Source: Gamsiella multidivaricata (lineage: Eukaryota; Mortierellomycota; Mortierellomycetes; Mortierellales; Mortierellaceae). Taken from it: 62,902 nt of DNA. Positions 34,545 through 45,066 of the stretch are shown here, piece by piece (the first letter of the stretch is position 1; each line of letters opens with the position of its first letter). The position numbers and the translations under genes were made by a program. The notes beneath the pieces are model-generated. The model was not told where the DNA came from, made no database searches, and was given only the letters and a program-made list of their open reading frames with translations. Location: the NCBI RefSeq assembly GCF_025024155.1, contig NW_026251843.1, forward strand, positions 1 to 62,902, written 5' to 3'.

Positions 34545-37538
34545 TCAGTCAGAGTCTTCGGCATCTGATCCGCTAATACCGCTTGTGGAAGACGAATCGC
34601 TCTGTGAACCACTGCTCCCTGTGCCTTCGCCGTCGCTACTCTCATTACTACTGCTACCAGAACTCTCACCACCAGCCATTCCAAAACTTTTCCCGCCAAA
34701 CTTGCGCACTGGCGGCGGTTTGGCGGGCGTCGACGGCTTTCTCGGCTGCTTCTTGGACTTTACTGCTTGTGCTTGCTGTTGCTGTTCTTGATGCCGTGCC
34801 TGCGCCTGTGCCGCCGCATTGGCTTGATCCTTCAGGGCACTGCTGACCAAATGTGCAAGAGCAGAAGTATCGTTCAAAAATGTAGTTCCATTTCCTGCCG
34901 TTAGCGCTCCATTCCCTGTGCTGGATGGAGGAGCTGCGTTCGCATTGCTCCACTCAAATTCATTGTCCCCGTCAATGTCCTCATCGCTGTTGTCGTCAAA
35001 TTCCTCGACCTCTGCCCGACGAAGCAGCTCCTCGCGATAGGCACCACCCTTGCCCTTGCCAAGTCCCAGGCCCATTGGTCGGCCACCGCCTTTGCCTTTG
35101 CCTAGGCCAAAGCCCCCTTTACCTAATCCAAACCCTCCTTTTCCTCGCCCACCCCCTGCACGGCTCCCTTGTACGGTTGGTGTTGACTCGTCTCCATTGT
35201 CCTCTCCTTTCTTTTTCCGGGGCTTCTTGACGGTTGTTGATTTGGGTTTTGAGACGCTAAACGAGCCAAGAGACGCTTCGCCCGATTGGCCGCTTTGAGA
35301 TGACGTTGCGGAGCCTCCAGTCAGCGCAGCTCCAGGATTACTACCAAGAATGTTTCCTGTGTGAGCGACAGACATGGATGCCATGGCGGATGCTGGATCT
35401 AGACCTTTGGCGATAGATTTTCTCCGCGACTTGATGGGTCCCCGTCCGGTTACTCCTGGCTTCAGAGTATCAGCAAAGGTGATTGTGGGGGAGAGTGAGC
35501 CACCAGGAGTTGTGCCGCCAATTGACATGTGCGCCGAAGTACTCCCTGATTTTATCGAATCCTGATATGAGGCAGAGTTGATTTTGAAGGCAGGGGTCGA
35601 TCCGTTATTTCTGAGGTCATCAGCAGTCTGACCGCCAGACGCAGCGTTTGCCTTTCTCTGGGCCAACTGTTGCTGTACAGCTCTTGCTAGTGAGGACGAG
35701 CCAGCTCCTCCATGACGTTTCAGCTTTATAACCGTAGCGGATCCTCCTGTACCAACTGGACTTGCAACCCCAGGTCTACCTAGTTCAGTCAGGACTCCTC
35801 CTTTACCGTCGTTCACAGCTGCAGTAGATCCAGCTCTCATGTTGGCATCTACAATCCCTTGACGCTGAGCGCTCCCCAACTGACTTCCAGATATAGATCG
35901 AGACGTCCCTGCTGCCTGTTGCGCCAAAATTGCTGGGTTCGCAATGGGATCGCCATTTTCAATTAAGGTGGTATGAAGGTGATCTCCAGATATGACGATC
36001 TGATTCCTGGCATTCCGGCTCACAGTAGTAACGGAGGGAGGGGGTGGGAACTATCCGTGCCCAAAAAACATAGATATTAGTTAGTCTTTGAGCACTGCCA
36101 TAATCTCCACGCATTTTCCCTGCCGCCACTGACGCTAGACTTACCGCTCGATTTGGCTGATTAAAGTGCAATGCCGACCACATGGGGTAATCCCTTTCCA
36201 GTTGGATAATGACGTCCTCGACAATCCGGATGCGTTCCGCAATGGTACAGGCGGGCACGGCAGCTACAAAAGAAAATGATTTGGAGGTTAAGGAACAGCA
36301 CCTGAAGATAAGCCTTTGTTTGTTTCATATTATCGGTGTACATACCAATTCGAAGATTGAGGTGGACTTGAATGTTGCGCAAGCGCTCATCTAATCCATT
36401 GCTTGCCATGTTGGTATCACTGACATGGGTGTGTGTTTTTGGATTCGTCTTTGTGAGAGCCTCGTTCTTGATCGTCTCCAGCCTCATTTGAATGGTTCGA
36501 TTGAGTTTCCTAGCATCCACTCTTGCACATCCGTCATCATCAGTAGGTTCTTCTGATCCCGCTCCTGTGTCGCTGACAGGAACACGGCCCTTGATGAACT
36601 CTTGCCTATTACTCTCGTTGATTTGCTCTCTTTTTGCTGCCATAAACTGTAGCATCTTGCCCTCAATTTCCTCTCTCGTGGCATTCTCCTGGATCGTGCC
36701 ATGCACATCGTCCACTCGTCTCCGTTTGATAATCTCCAGAGATTCATCATCCACATCCATGGCACCAGTGTTGTTTCGTTTACTCGATCCTGACGAAGAT
36801 GCAGCAGTCGATTCTGTGCTCTCTCCTTGCTCTGCAACCGATTCCTACGTGAAGGAATATGGGCGTTAGTTCACGATCAAAGAAGACCTTCAACTTCATA
36901 GTTCATGGCACTTAGCATACCTGCAGCAGCTTTGAAAACTTTTGAATGATACCCGGCGCGTTTTTCCGTTGCGTTGTGGAGAGCACTAGTTCTTCTGCTG
37001 CCATCATTCGACTTGACTCGACAAGTCCTAGCTGTCAACAGGCATTTCGGTCCGTAAAACCAATGGTAAATGCTTTGTTCATGAAGTCTAAGTACGATGT
37101 GTCCGTCCGATAAATTGATAACTTACTTCCGACGCCATACTTATTAGCAAATCCTGCCATGGGATCGTTAATGCAGGCCCTGAATGGCCATGATTGGTAC
37201 CTGAAGCAGTACAGAGCATATCCGTTTAGCATACTTGCACACTACACCATTCCATGCCTATGAACGCTTTTTTTTTTTTTTTTTTTTTTTTTTTTGGCAT
37301 ATTTCGTACCTCCTGGGCTTGGTGTGCTATCCACTTGTAATGAGGTGTCGTTGAGAGGGTCGGTCAATGGTGGGTTGGTGTCGCGTATTGTCGCGTCTGA
37401 CTCTTGGGCTTTAGATTGCAGGTTTTCGCTCAAAGATGCAATGACTCCAGTTGGACTTGGATCTGTGAGGGTGGGAGTGGAGGAATCAGATATGACTACC
37501 TCTTGTGTCGGGTTGGTCAAGGTCTCGTTGTTGTCCAT
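34545..37538 (-). CDS. Unrecognised nuclear-type protein with MBIP-like segment and Gly/Lys repeats
   Basis: Six exons fit and close in phase: 37538-37310, 37200-37127, 37031-36921, 36844-36346, 36263-36145 and 36050-34545, giving 845 residues. The first half is acidic/Ser-rich. It has a helical block (PWQDLLISMASELGLVESS, QKFSKLLQESVAEQGE), a basic patch (KRRRVDD), and a conserved-looking segment across exons 4-5 (LDERLRNIQVHLNLRI, then ERIRIVEDVIIQLERDYPMW). This last part weakly recalls the MBIP-type domain of ATAC-complex subunits, a guess. The second half is low complexity, with Gly/Lys repeats near GKGGFGLGKGGFGLGKGK, an acidic stretch, a Gln/Ala run and a Ser/Asp/Gly tail. It is divergent from TOM22 with 218 bp between the starts. 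Confidence 0.75.
37268..37295 (+). repeat. Poly(T) tract, poly(A) on the coding strand of the gene it interrupts
   Basis: 28-bp homopolymer in the first intron of the 34545-37538 minus-strand gene, shortly downstream of its donor. Confidence 0.9.
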
Positions 37539-37756
37539 GGAAGTAGTGAGTAGGATGTGCTAACAGGAGATTGATTAAGGCGTGGTCGCTGGCAAGAAGG
37601 TGTGGAACGCAGTCCAAAAACTTCAAGGTTGAAGCTTGGGGATTATCCTGCAGCTTGTGGCTTTTCAATTGTTTGGGCACAAGGGCCATCCCACTCAGGT
37701 ACCACTGGAATACCATACTCAGACCCGTTCGCCGACAAACACACAGCACTATCACC
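37539..37756. promoter_or_regulatory. Short divergent promoter, TOM22 and the 34.5-37.5 kb gene
   Basis: 218 bp between two divergent start codons, so the two genes must share promoter space. No TATA box was seen. Confidence 0.5.
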
Positions 37757-38256
37757 ATGGTCAAACTCGAAGAAGTCTCACTTAATCACGTTGAGGATGA
37801 GTACACCGAGTCGGACTCCTCTTCCGTCTACTCCTCGGACGATGAAGGCGACGTCGACAACATCGAATCTATTCTGGATCGTGTCTGGGCGCTTCAGGAC
37901 GTTATCCCACCAAAGACCCGCAAGTCTATTGCGGACAAGTGCTCGTCCGTCTTCGACTGGGGCAAGTACAGCGCAAAGTTCCTCGGCAATTCTGCCTGGG
38001 TCCTGACCACGAGCGCACTTCTCCTTGTCCTCCCACTTATGATCGAGTTGGAGCACGAGCAGGGACTTATCGAGTTTGAGAAAATGCAGCAGCAGTCGAA
38101 TCAGGTAACGAATATTGACCAGCGTTGCTTGAATCGGTTTACGAAGGTGGTTATTAACACTGCTGCCTCTATGCCTTTATGTCTTTATAGATGCTCTCCC
38201 AGCCCTCTGGACAGCAGAAGAAGCAAGCCGGAGGCATCGTCCCACCAGGGTTCTAA
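37757..38256 (+). CDS. TOM22: Mitochondrial import receptor subunit Tom22
   Basis: Central receptor and organiser of the TOM complex in the mitochondrial outer membrane. Exons 37757-38104 and 38191-38256 give 137 residues (yeast Tom22 is 152). The cytosolic N-terminus is acidic (VEDEYTESDSSSVYSSDDEG), which binds presequences. The conserved core reads LDRVWALQDVIPPKTRKSI, then a transmembrane helix SAWVLTTSALLLVLPLMIEL with its typical proline. A short Gln-rich intermembrane-space tail ends in GGIVPPGF. Confidence 0.95.
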
Positions 38257-39002
38257 GGGAATCAATTGTCGACGACGCAGAAGGCAGTGAGGGCATGGAG
38301 AACGTGCGGACGAAAAGAAATCAACAGGCACAACAATTGGACACTGTACTGCAAAGGCGACATCGGATCGGGAGTTGATCCATAGTCATGGACCATCATT
38401 TGTCTTTTTCTCTTATTTGTATTCATCTATATTGCATTACTGTCGTTTATTATCGATTCCATCATCCTTTTCGCTCTCTCGTATTTTCTTGATCTTGCTC
38501 CCTTTTCTTATGTTATGCAGTCTGGTTATGGTGTATCTTTTTTTCTGTACTATTAAAAAATGCAGGCCGCAAGCATAATGGTCGAAAGCCTAGAAGGATC
38601 ACACTTCAGATGCGGGCAATTGAGTAGAAACAAACATATTAACCCCAGGTCAATTACGCTTCAGACGGCATCATTCATTCAATATCAACATGCTGATCAT
38701 TTCTTGGTTAAATCGCCACTAAACATTGCTTATGTTCCTGAAATCAGCTTAAGGAGGTTCATATTCGTCCGCAATTTTAGGGAAAATTGCCAAAAAAAAA
38801 AAAAAAAAAAAAAAAAACCATGCCATCCTCTGCAGAATTGACATGTCCGTCTTTTCTATCTAAGCTGGAAAGGAAGGGGGGTTAGTAAGACGGAAAAGTG
38901 ATTTAAATATACGTTTTTTGTTCAGTTGCTTGTATTTGAAGTGCGCCTACTTCATTTCTCCACACAAAATCATATTTCAAGAAAGATTTATTTTTCATTT
39001 GT
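38257..39002. other. Convergent intergenic region, TOM22 / DBP8
   Basis: AT-rich 3' flanks with a 26-bp A-run at about 38792-38817. No gene seen. Confidence 0.6.
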
Positions 39003-40969
39003 TTAACTGGACTTTGCTTTCCGCTTGCCGCCCTTCGATCCTGACGACTTTTGCGAGTTTCGGGCATCCTCCAGAGCTTGCCTCTTTTGCTTCTGAATCC
39101 TCTTCTTCTCACCAAATTGGTTGTCTTGCAATGCCTAAGGAGCGTATCAGACGCAGAAAGACATTAGTAATAGTATAAGGCGAGTATGTATTTGAAAGGT
39201 CAGATCAGCAACATACCATATTTGCTGCCCTTTTTGCCGATGTTACTTCAGTCAAGAGCTCGAGAGCCTTGTTTTCTGGAACCGGGTACTCGTCCATTGT
39301 TTTATCTAAGGAAAGGACACAAAAGACATGAGTACCAAATGTGTCAACAGTCTGGATACGAAAAAGCAACTGCATCTGACTTGATCCTGCGCTTCAATGG
39401 TATATCGACTTACTTATCCTGGCCTCGATATCTTGAACCAAAGCAATATCACGCTCCGTGACAATCGAGATGGCCTGTCCTCCTCTTCCAGCACGAGCAG
39501 TACGACCGACTCTGTGAATGTAATCTGTCGGATCGCGAGGAATGTCATAGTTCAAAACCAACATTACGCTAGGAATATCAAGACCACTGTAGAGACACAT
39601 CGGTATTAGTGCTCAGCATCCAATCTTGATCATCGCAAATAAGTCAACGTATACTGCAATAAACCAATGTAGCCAGCTGCAACGTACCGAGATCCGACAT
39701 CTGTGGCAATGAGAACCGTGGTAATGCCTCCTCTGAACTTCGCCAAAGAATTGAGTCGCTCCTGCTGTGACATCTCCGAATGTAAAGCCGTGCACGCAAT
39801 GCCTAATTCTCTCAGCATCAGTCTGATCGTCTCCGCAGTCCTGCAGCGTCCACAAAAGATGATGGTTGATTTCTTGTCGAAACTCTCGGAACGGAGTAAG
39901 TATGCGAGATATGTCTCTCGAAGTTGAGATGGTATAAAAATGTAGGATTGAGCCAAGGTCGAGACGGTCGAGACGGCTGTCTTGCACTGATACACGAATG
40001 GCGCAGGCGTGTTGCTGGGCTTTCCGTTTGCTTCCTCAGAGCTAGGATTCGCCAACTCCAGCACGGCATCTGTCATGGTAGCGGTGAAGAGAAGAGTTTG
40101 TCGCTTCTTTGGCAGGGCCTCTAGAATTCCTCCGAGATCGTCCGCGAATGTTTCTGTCAAAAGTCGATCCGCCTCATCCAGTACAAGGAATTTGACTTTG
40201 GATAGATGCATGGCGTCCTTGGAGGAGTTGATGTGATCCCGAAGACGTCCTGGCGTGGCAATGATAATATGTGGTCGTTTGGAGAGCGCAATCGCCTGCG
40301 TCATCATGTCCAGTCCCCCGACGACAACGACATCCTTCAGGTTGATTGTCTTTCCGAGTACATTAAACTGTTCCGCAATCTGAAATGCCAGCTCCCTAGG
40401 AGGTGAAAATAAAAAAAGCCATTGTTAGCTTCTTCATGATTTCACTACTTAGCACGCAACATCGTAGTCAGGTAGTAGCAATTGCCCTACCTTGTGGGTG
40501 TCAGGACAACTGCAAAAACGCCGTATGGGTCCTCGGACAGCTTTTGCAGAATTGGTAGGGCAAAAGCGGCCGTTTTACCGGATCCGGTCTTGGCACCACC
40601 AATAACGTCCTTCCCTGCCAAGATCTCGGGGATGCACTTTGTCTGAATTTCAGAAGGCGAAGTAATCGACATAGCCTTCAGTGCATTTACCAGCCACGAG
40701 GTGAGTCCAAGCTGCGAGAAAGAGAGATTCGACTTGAACTCTTCCTCCTCCATATCTTCTTCGTCCTTCACTTCCTCGCTTTGATTTTCCACATCGTCTT
40801 CTTCGCCCGAATCGCTGCCTTCCTGGTCGTCCTCATATTCCTCGGCTGAAGAATCCTCAAAATCCTCGTTATCGGAGACTTGTTCAACGTCCGAGTCGGA
40901 GGACAGGATCTTATCTTCCTCTGGCTTCTGACGCTTGCTTGGTCTCGGTTTCGTTGTGCTCTTTGCCAT
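39003..40969 (-). CDS. DBP8: DEAD-box RNA helicase Dbp8/DDX49
   Basis: Nucleolar ATP-dependent helicase of 40S ribosome biogenesis. Exons 40969-40491, 40395-39688, 39586-39414, 39305-39217 and 39134-39003 close in phase to 526 residues. An acidic N-terminal extension (to about residue 78) precedes the Q-motif region ([18 protein letters not shown]). Motif I is AKTGSGKT at 126-133, Ia PTRELA, Ib TPGR, II DEAD (VLDEADRLL), III TAT, V ATDVGSRGLDIPS and [24 protein letters not shown] and [11 protein letters not shown] are specific to the Dbp8/DDX49 group. The C-terminus is Lys-rich ([15 protein letters not shown]). Motif III reads TAT rather than the usual SAT, a conservative change. Confidence 0.95.
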
Positions 40970-42812
40970 TATGGGTGCGCAGTAGATGGGGGCCGTGTAG
41001 GAGTAGAGCAGGGGTGAGTGTGCTTGGGCGGTTTCCAAAAAAAAAAAAATCGAGGTGAGTAAACAACGTTGCGTGGCTTGTGCGCCACCAATTTTTAATC
41101 CTGTTGGTTACGCACAGACAGACAAAGCATGTGGGGCAAAACGAATAGTTTTATGAACGTCTCGAAAATGCTAGGCAATTGTATTAGAGAGAAGAAGTTG
41201 GCATTGAATCATCCAGGGAGATAATTCATTTGGGATTACAAGGCGCAGTGGGTAGAGATTGGAATGGTCCTATGGTGGGCATAATCCCATTCACACAGTT
41301 GTATTACCTTTTTTTTTATTCCAACGTCGTAAATGCAGCATTTTGGTAGTGCAATTGAGCCCTCCTACTGTTCAGAATCACCAGATCCACACTGCAAAGT
41401 GCTCAGACGCGTCCTCAGAATCTTGCTTATCAATATTTTTTTCTACAGAAACCAAAAACTAAGGTTACGCCAGAACTACGAGCCGTATGTAGCGCGCGTT
41501 TCCTTCTGACTGGGATGCCATTGTTTACTAAGGTCTACCTTTGTTCTTACGCAAATTGCTCGGATGAACATACCCTGTATACACTCTTGTCTAGACATGG
41601 TCGACCTGTCAACAGACAAACAAAAAACAACTTACCAGGGATTTCTTTGTCCTTCGGGTGAACATCGCGATAACATTCAGAAGGGAATCTACCGCTGCGA
41701 AGTCAATACACAATGCTCGCCCGTTTACTTCGAATAGTGAGCGCTCCACGAGGATATGAATGAACGATGTTGCGAATACAGACAGCGGTTATGTGCATCA
41801 TACCCTGGGCTCCGGTCATCCAAATAGAGCCCAGCTCTTTCAGTTTCTCCACGATGTGTGTGCTCCGTGCCCCGTATGATCCTGACTACTTGATTGATGT
41901 CGTCGTCTTGCACATGTACTAATCACTTTGACGAGGTAAGTGGCCTTTGGTTGTGAGAGCGAGGGGAGGAAGGAAAGATTGTTTGGAGCAAATGGCTCTT
42001 CTGGACCGCAAAGGACGAGTGGACGCAACGATCGGAATGCTCTCCCGGGTCTGGAAAGGAAGACTAGACTACAGGACTGGACTGCATGGGTCATTAAGAG
42101 CTTTGTGGAACCACGTACAACAAGACAGCAGAGAAAGATGATGATAGAGTAGAGTTGAGAGCCGAGTGCTGTCTCATAACGAACGGCATGCATTGCAGCC
42201 TCGGTGTCCTGAAAGCGTCTGTTGTTTATTCGTTCTGTTTGCATTTCGGCTATGGAATGTTTGTGGTACCAACCCCCTCTCTTTCTTCGGTGCTGACATC
42301 CACATATCACTGAGCAGAAAGAGTATGGGACGAATAAGGATTGAATACACTGTTTGTGCTTGTACTTTTTAAATGAACAACATGAAAAGTGAGCCAGCCA
42401 GGTAATTGGACACAAACATGCCCTCGCGCCCCCCTCTTCCTCGTCTTCTCGAATACACAAACTCATCCGCATGTGCATGGGAACAGGCGCCGTATTTTAT
42501 CTGGGTTCTGTACATGGCATGCATTTACTTTAGCAGGCGGATGTTTAACAGGTCGTGCACTCGATCTTTTTTACGCCTCAGTGCTCTTGTCGACCTCCAC
42601 CCGTCAGCCCGCTCCACACAAACTAAGAAAAAAAAAAGTTCCTACCCCACGTCTGCTTCCTTCATTGCCAGACCGGGTTATCGATACCAATACAATGTGC
42701 GAAGTATAAAAAGGAACACATCGTGGCACTTTTCTTCTTTTTTCTTCAGATTCATATCTCCACTTGATCCCCCATACACCCTTCCCCTCTTCCCACTCCT
42801 TCCGCCCCAAAC
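40970..42812. other. 1.8-kb divergent intergenic region
   Basis: Lies between DBP8 (-) and the secreted-protein gene (+). A 212-codon open frame at 41840-42478 (-) has a composition unlike the neighbouring genes, and I reject it. The right end carries the TATA box and pyrimidine-rich leader of the 42813 gene. Confidence 0.5.
42705..42714 (+). promoter_or_regulatory. TATA box of the secreted-protein gene
   Basis: TATAAAAAGG 108 bp upstream of the ATG at 42813, followed by a TTCTT-rich leader. It is the same element and similar spacing as at the ML-domain gene. Confidence 0.6.
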
Positions 42813-44651
42813 ATGAAGTTCTCCTTGAAGGCCGTTGCCTTGGGCGCCCTGCTCGCCACAACCATTGCTGCTGCTCCTGTTGATGTTGAAAAACGCGATG
42901 CAGCCTCAGATCGTATCGGTGCTTGCTTTGTCGGGTAGGTCTGCACTACACGGTCCTAGCTACACGGATTTACCATCAACGATTCTCACATACCTAACAT
43001 GAGCTGCTCCTGATTGTGCTCCACCACTAGCCTCATCTTCACTGGTGCCTGGCCCGGTAGCTGCCAAGCTGCTGTCGCTGTATGTCCGACTACTTGAACA
43101 GTTGCTTTATTGTCATGATGTTAACCTCAGATAAGTAGCTGTACATTGACTGACTCGCGTTTCACACTGTTGCCGTGTGCACATGTTTTGCAACTCGTAG
43201 GTCAACCTTGGCTTGATTCGCAGCATTGCTGTCAACCAAATGTCCATGGACTTTACTCCTGCCAACCCCTGGGCTCCTACGACCTCGTCCAACAGCATTG
43301 TTGCCACGATGATTTCCATCCCCGGTATCACCCTTCCCATCGACTCGGTCCGCCAGCACATCATCATCGCTGTACGTTTGCTTGTCACTACTACTGAGAA
43401 TTCCGCGCAACAAACTATCATGCAAGATAGAATATCGTTCTTCCTTACTTATACGCAATACACTTCATTCCTCAATAGGATAATGGCGTCCAGATTGGTA
43501 ACATTGATACCCCTTGGAGTGCCGCCAGCGTCAAGGGAGGCCAGTTGAGCACATCCTTCACGAAATCGACCTTGAACGTCTTCCCGAACTCGCATGCCGC
43601 CTTCTCCAGCTTCATCAGCTCCATTTCGACCAAGGCCTCCCACCCTGTGACTCTCCAGGGCTCCGTGGACGCGAAGTTGAACCTCGGAATCTTTGGTCAC
43701 CTCACGATCCCTGGCATCGGTTTCAAGGCCACTACGCCCTTTGCGGGACTGAACGGCCTCAGCAATACTAAATACGTCTATCTGATCGACGTTCTTCTGG
43801 GTGAAAAATTCGTCGACCTGACCTCGGTCATCAACATCAACAACCCAAGCAAGCTCACCCTGTCGCTCGGTGATGTTCAGTTCAGCACTGCCTCCGACAA
43901 GGGTTTCGTTGGTATCTCAACTGTCAGGAACCTGGTCCTCGTTCCCGGCGACAACTACGTCCTTTCATACACCGCCTTGGACAACTCCGTCCAGGCCGCA
44001 AACGACTTCATGTACGATATCCTGTTCGCCGCCTCCTCTCTCTACATGAGCGGCTACAAGGACACCTCTGCCAATGTTGCCCTGAACGCCGGTCTTGCCG
44101 TTGTCAAGACCTCCTTGGTCATCCCTGAAAACTTCCAAGGCTTGACCACGTCCCAGCCTCCATACAAGGACTGGTCTGTCAAGATCCTGCCCACGACTAA
44201 GACCGACAAGCTTATCGAGATCACTGCCACGTTCCAGTCGCCCTACTATGGTCACGCTATCAATATGGTCTTCGATAACGAGGCTGGCATGGATAACTAC
44301 GCCACCATCACTGCTGCTATTCCTAGCGTTGCGGATATGCGCTTCTTCAGCTTCCAGAACTATGCCAAGTTCTCGGTTTCCGGCAAGGACACCGTCAAGG
44401 TCAGCTTCAAGGCGGCAATGCCCGGTCCCTTCACTGCTGATGTCAGGAACAAATGGCAACAGTTGGTCAACTATGGAAAGACCAACGGCCACATCCCAAT
44501 TGACTTCATGTGGCTCCCTACCATCAACCTCGACAACGACGGCATCGGACACCAGGTCGACTGGTCCAACCAGTTCTTGGGTCTCGGTGAGGTTAAGGTT
44601 GCAGTCGGCTCTGACTTTGCTTCGGTCCTTGACGCGTACCCTACTGCTTAA
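42813..44651 (+). CDS. Secreted protein, DUF3712/LEA-like beta-domain type (tentative)
   Basis: Exons 42813-42934, 43031-43079, 43201-43371 and 43479-44651 close in phase to 504 residues. A signal peptide (MKFSLKAVALGALLATTIAA) is followed by PVDVEKR, so a Kex2-type dibasic cleavage after residue 28 is likely. The mature protein is rich in short hydrophobic beta-strand patterns (TLPIDSVRQHIIIADNGVQI, HPVTLQGSVDAKLNLGIFG, FVDLTSVININNPSKLTLSL). This recalls fungal DUF3712/LEA-2-like repeats, NP-containing strands in tandem. That family call is from pattern recognition only. No membrane segment or GPI tail follows; the C-terminus is ASVLDAYPTA. Probably an extracellular or vacuolar protein of unknown role. 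Confidence 0.8.
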
Positions 44652-45066
44652 AGACGACTCTCCCTTAATTTGCAAACGTAATATTCGCATGCACACATTC
44701 AACTATTTCGCCCATCCCCCTTTAGTTCCTCTATCTATAATTGTTAGAGGTAGCATAGCAATAAAAACCACTTTTACCAAGCAAAGTAACTACTTGAATG
44801 ATGATAGCTCTGATCCATAGCAGAGCACAGCGTCGAGTTTTTATTTATTTATATTTTTGCATGTATTGTTCACTTGCGATGGTTGCAATTTTTTTTATTC
44901 CGCAGAATGAAAGTATGCTATTACGATATCGTCACCATACAAACATGGCCAACTTGCAATCGTCTTCAATACGTAGTAAGCTTGGAATGAGACAGCGAAG
45001 CATTGAAGCAGTGAGGCAGCAAGGTTATCAGTACGAGCATCGAAAGAAGAAAGGCAGACCAGCTGC
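44652..45066. other. Convergent intergenic region
   Basis: 3' flanks of two convergent genes. An AATAAA at 44760-44765 fits as the poly(A) signal of the secreted-protein gene, about 110 bp after its stop. Confidence 0.55.

Noticed and set aside
41840..42478. 212-codon open frame on the minus strand
   Set aside because: It starts in Met/Arg/Cys-rich sequence, has no domain pattern, and overlaps equally good frames on the other strand; it lies in a divergent promoter region.
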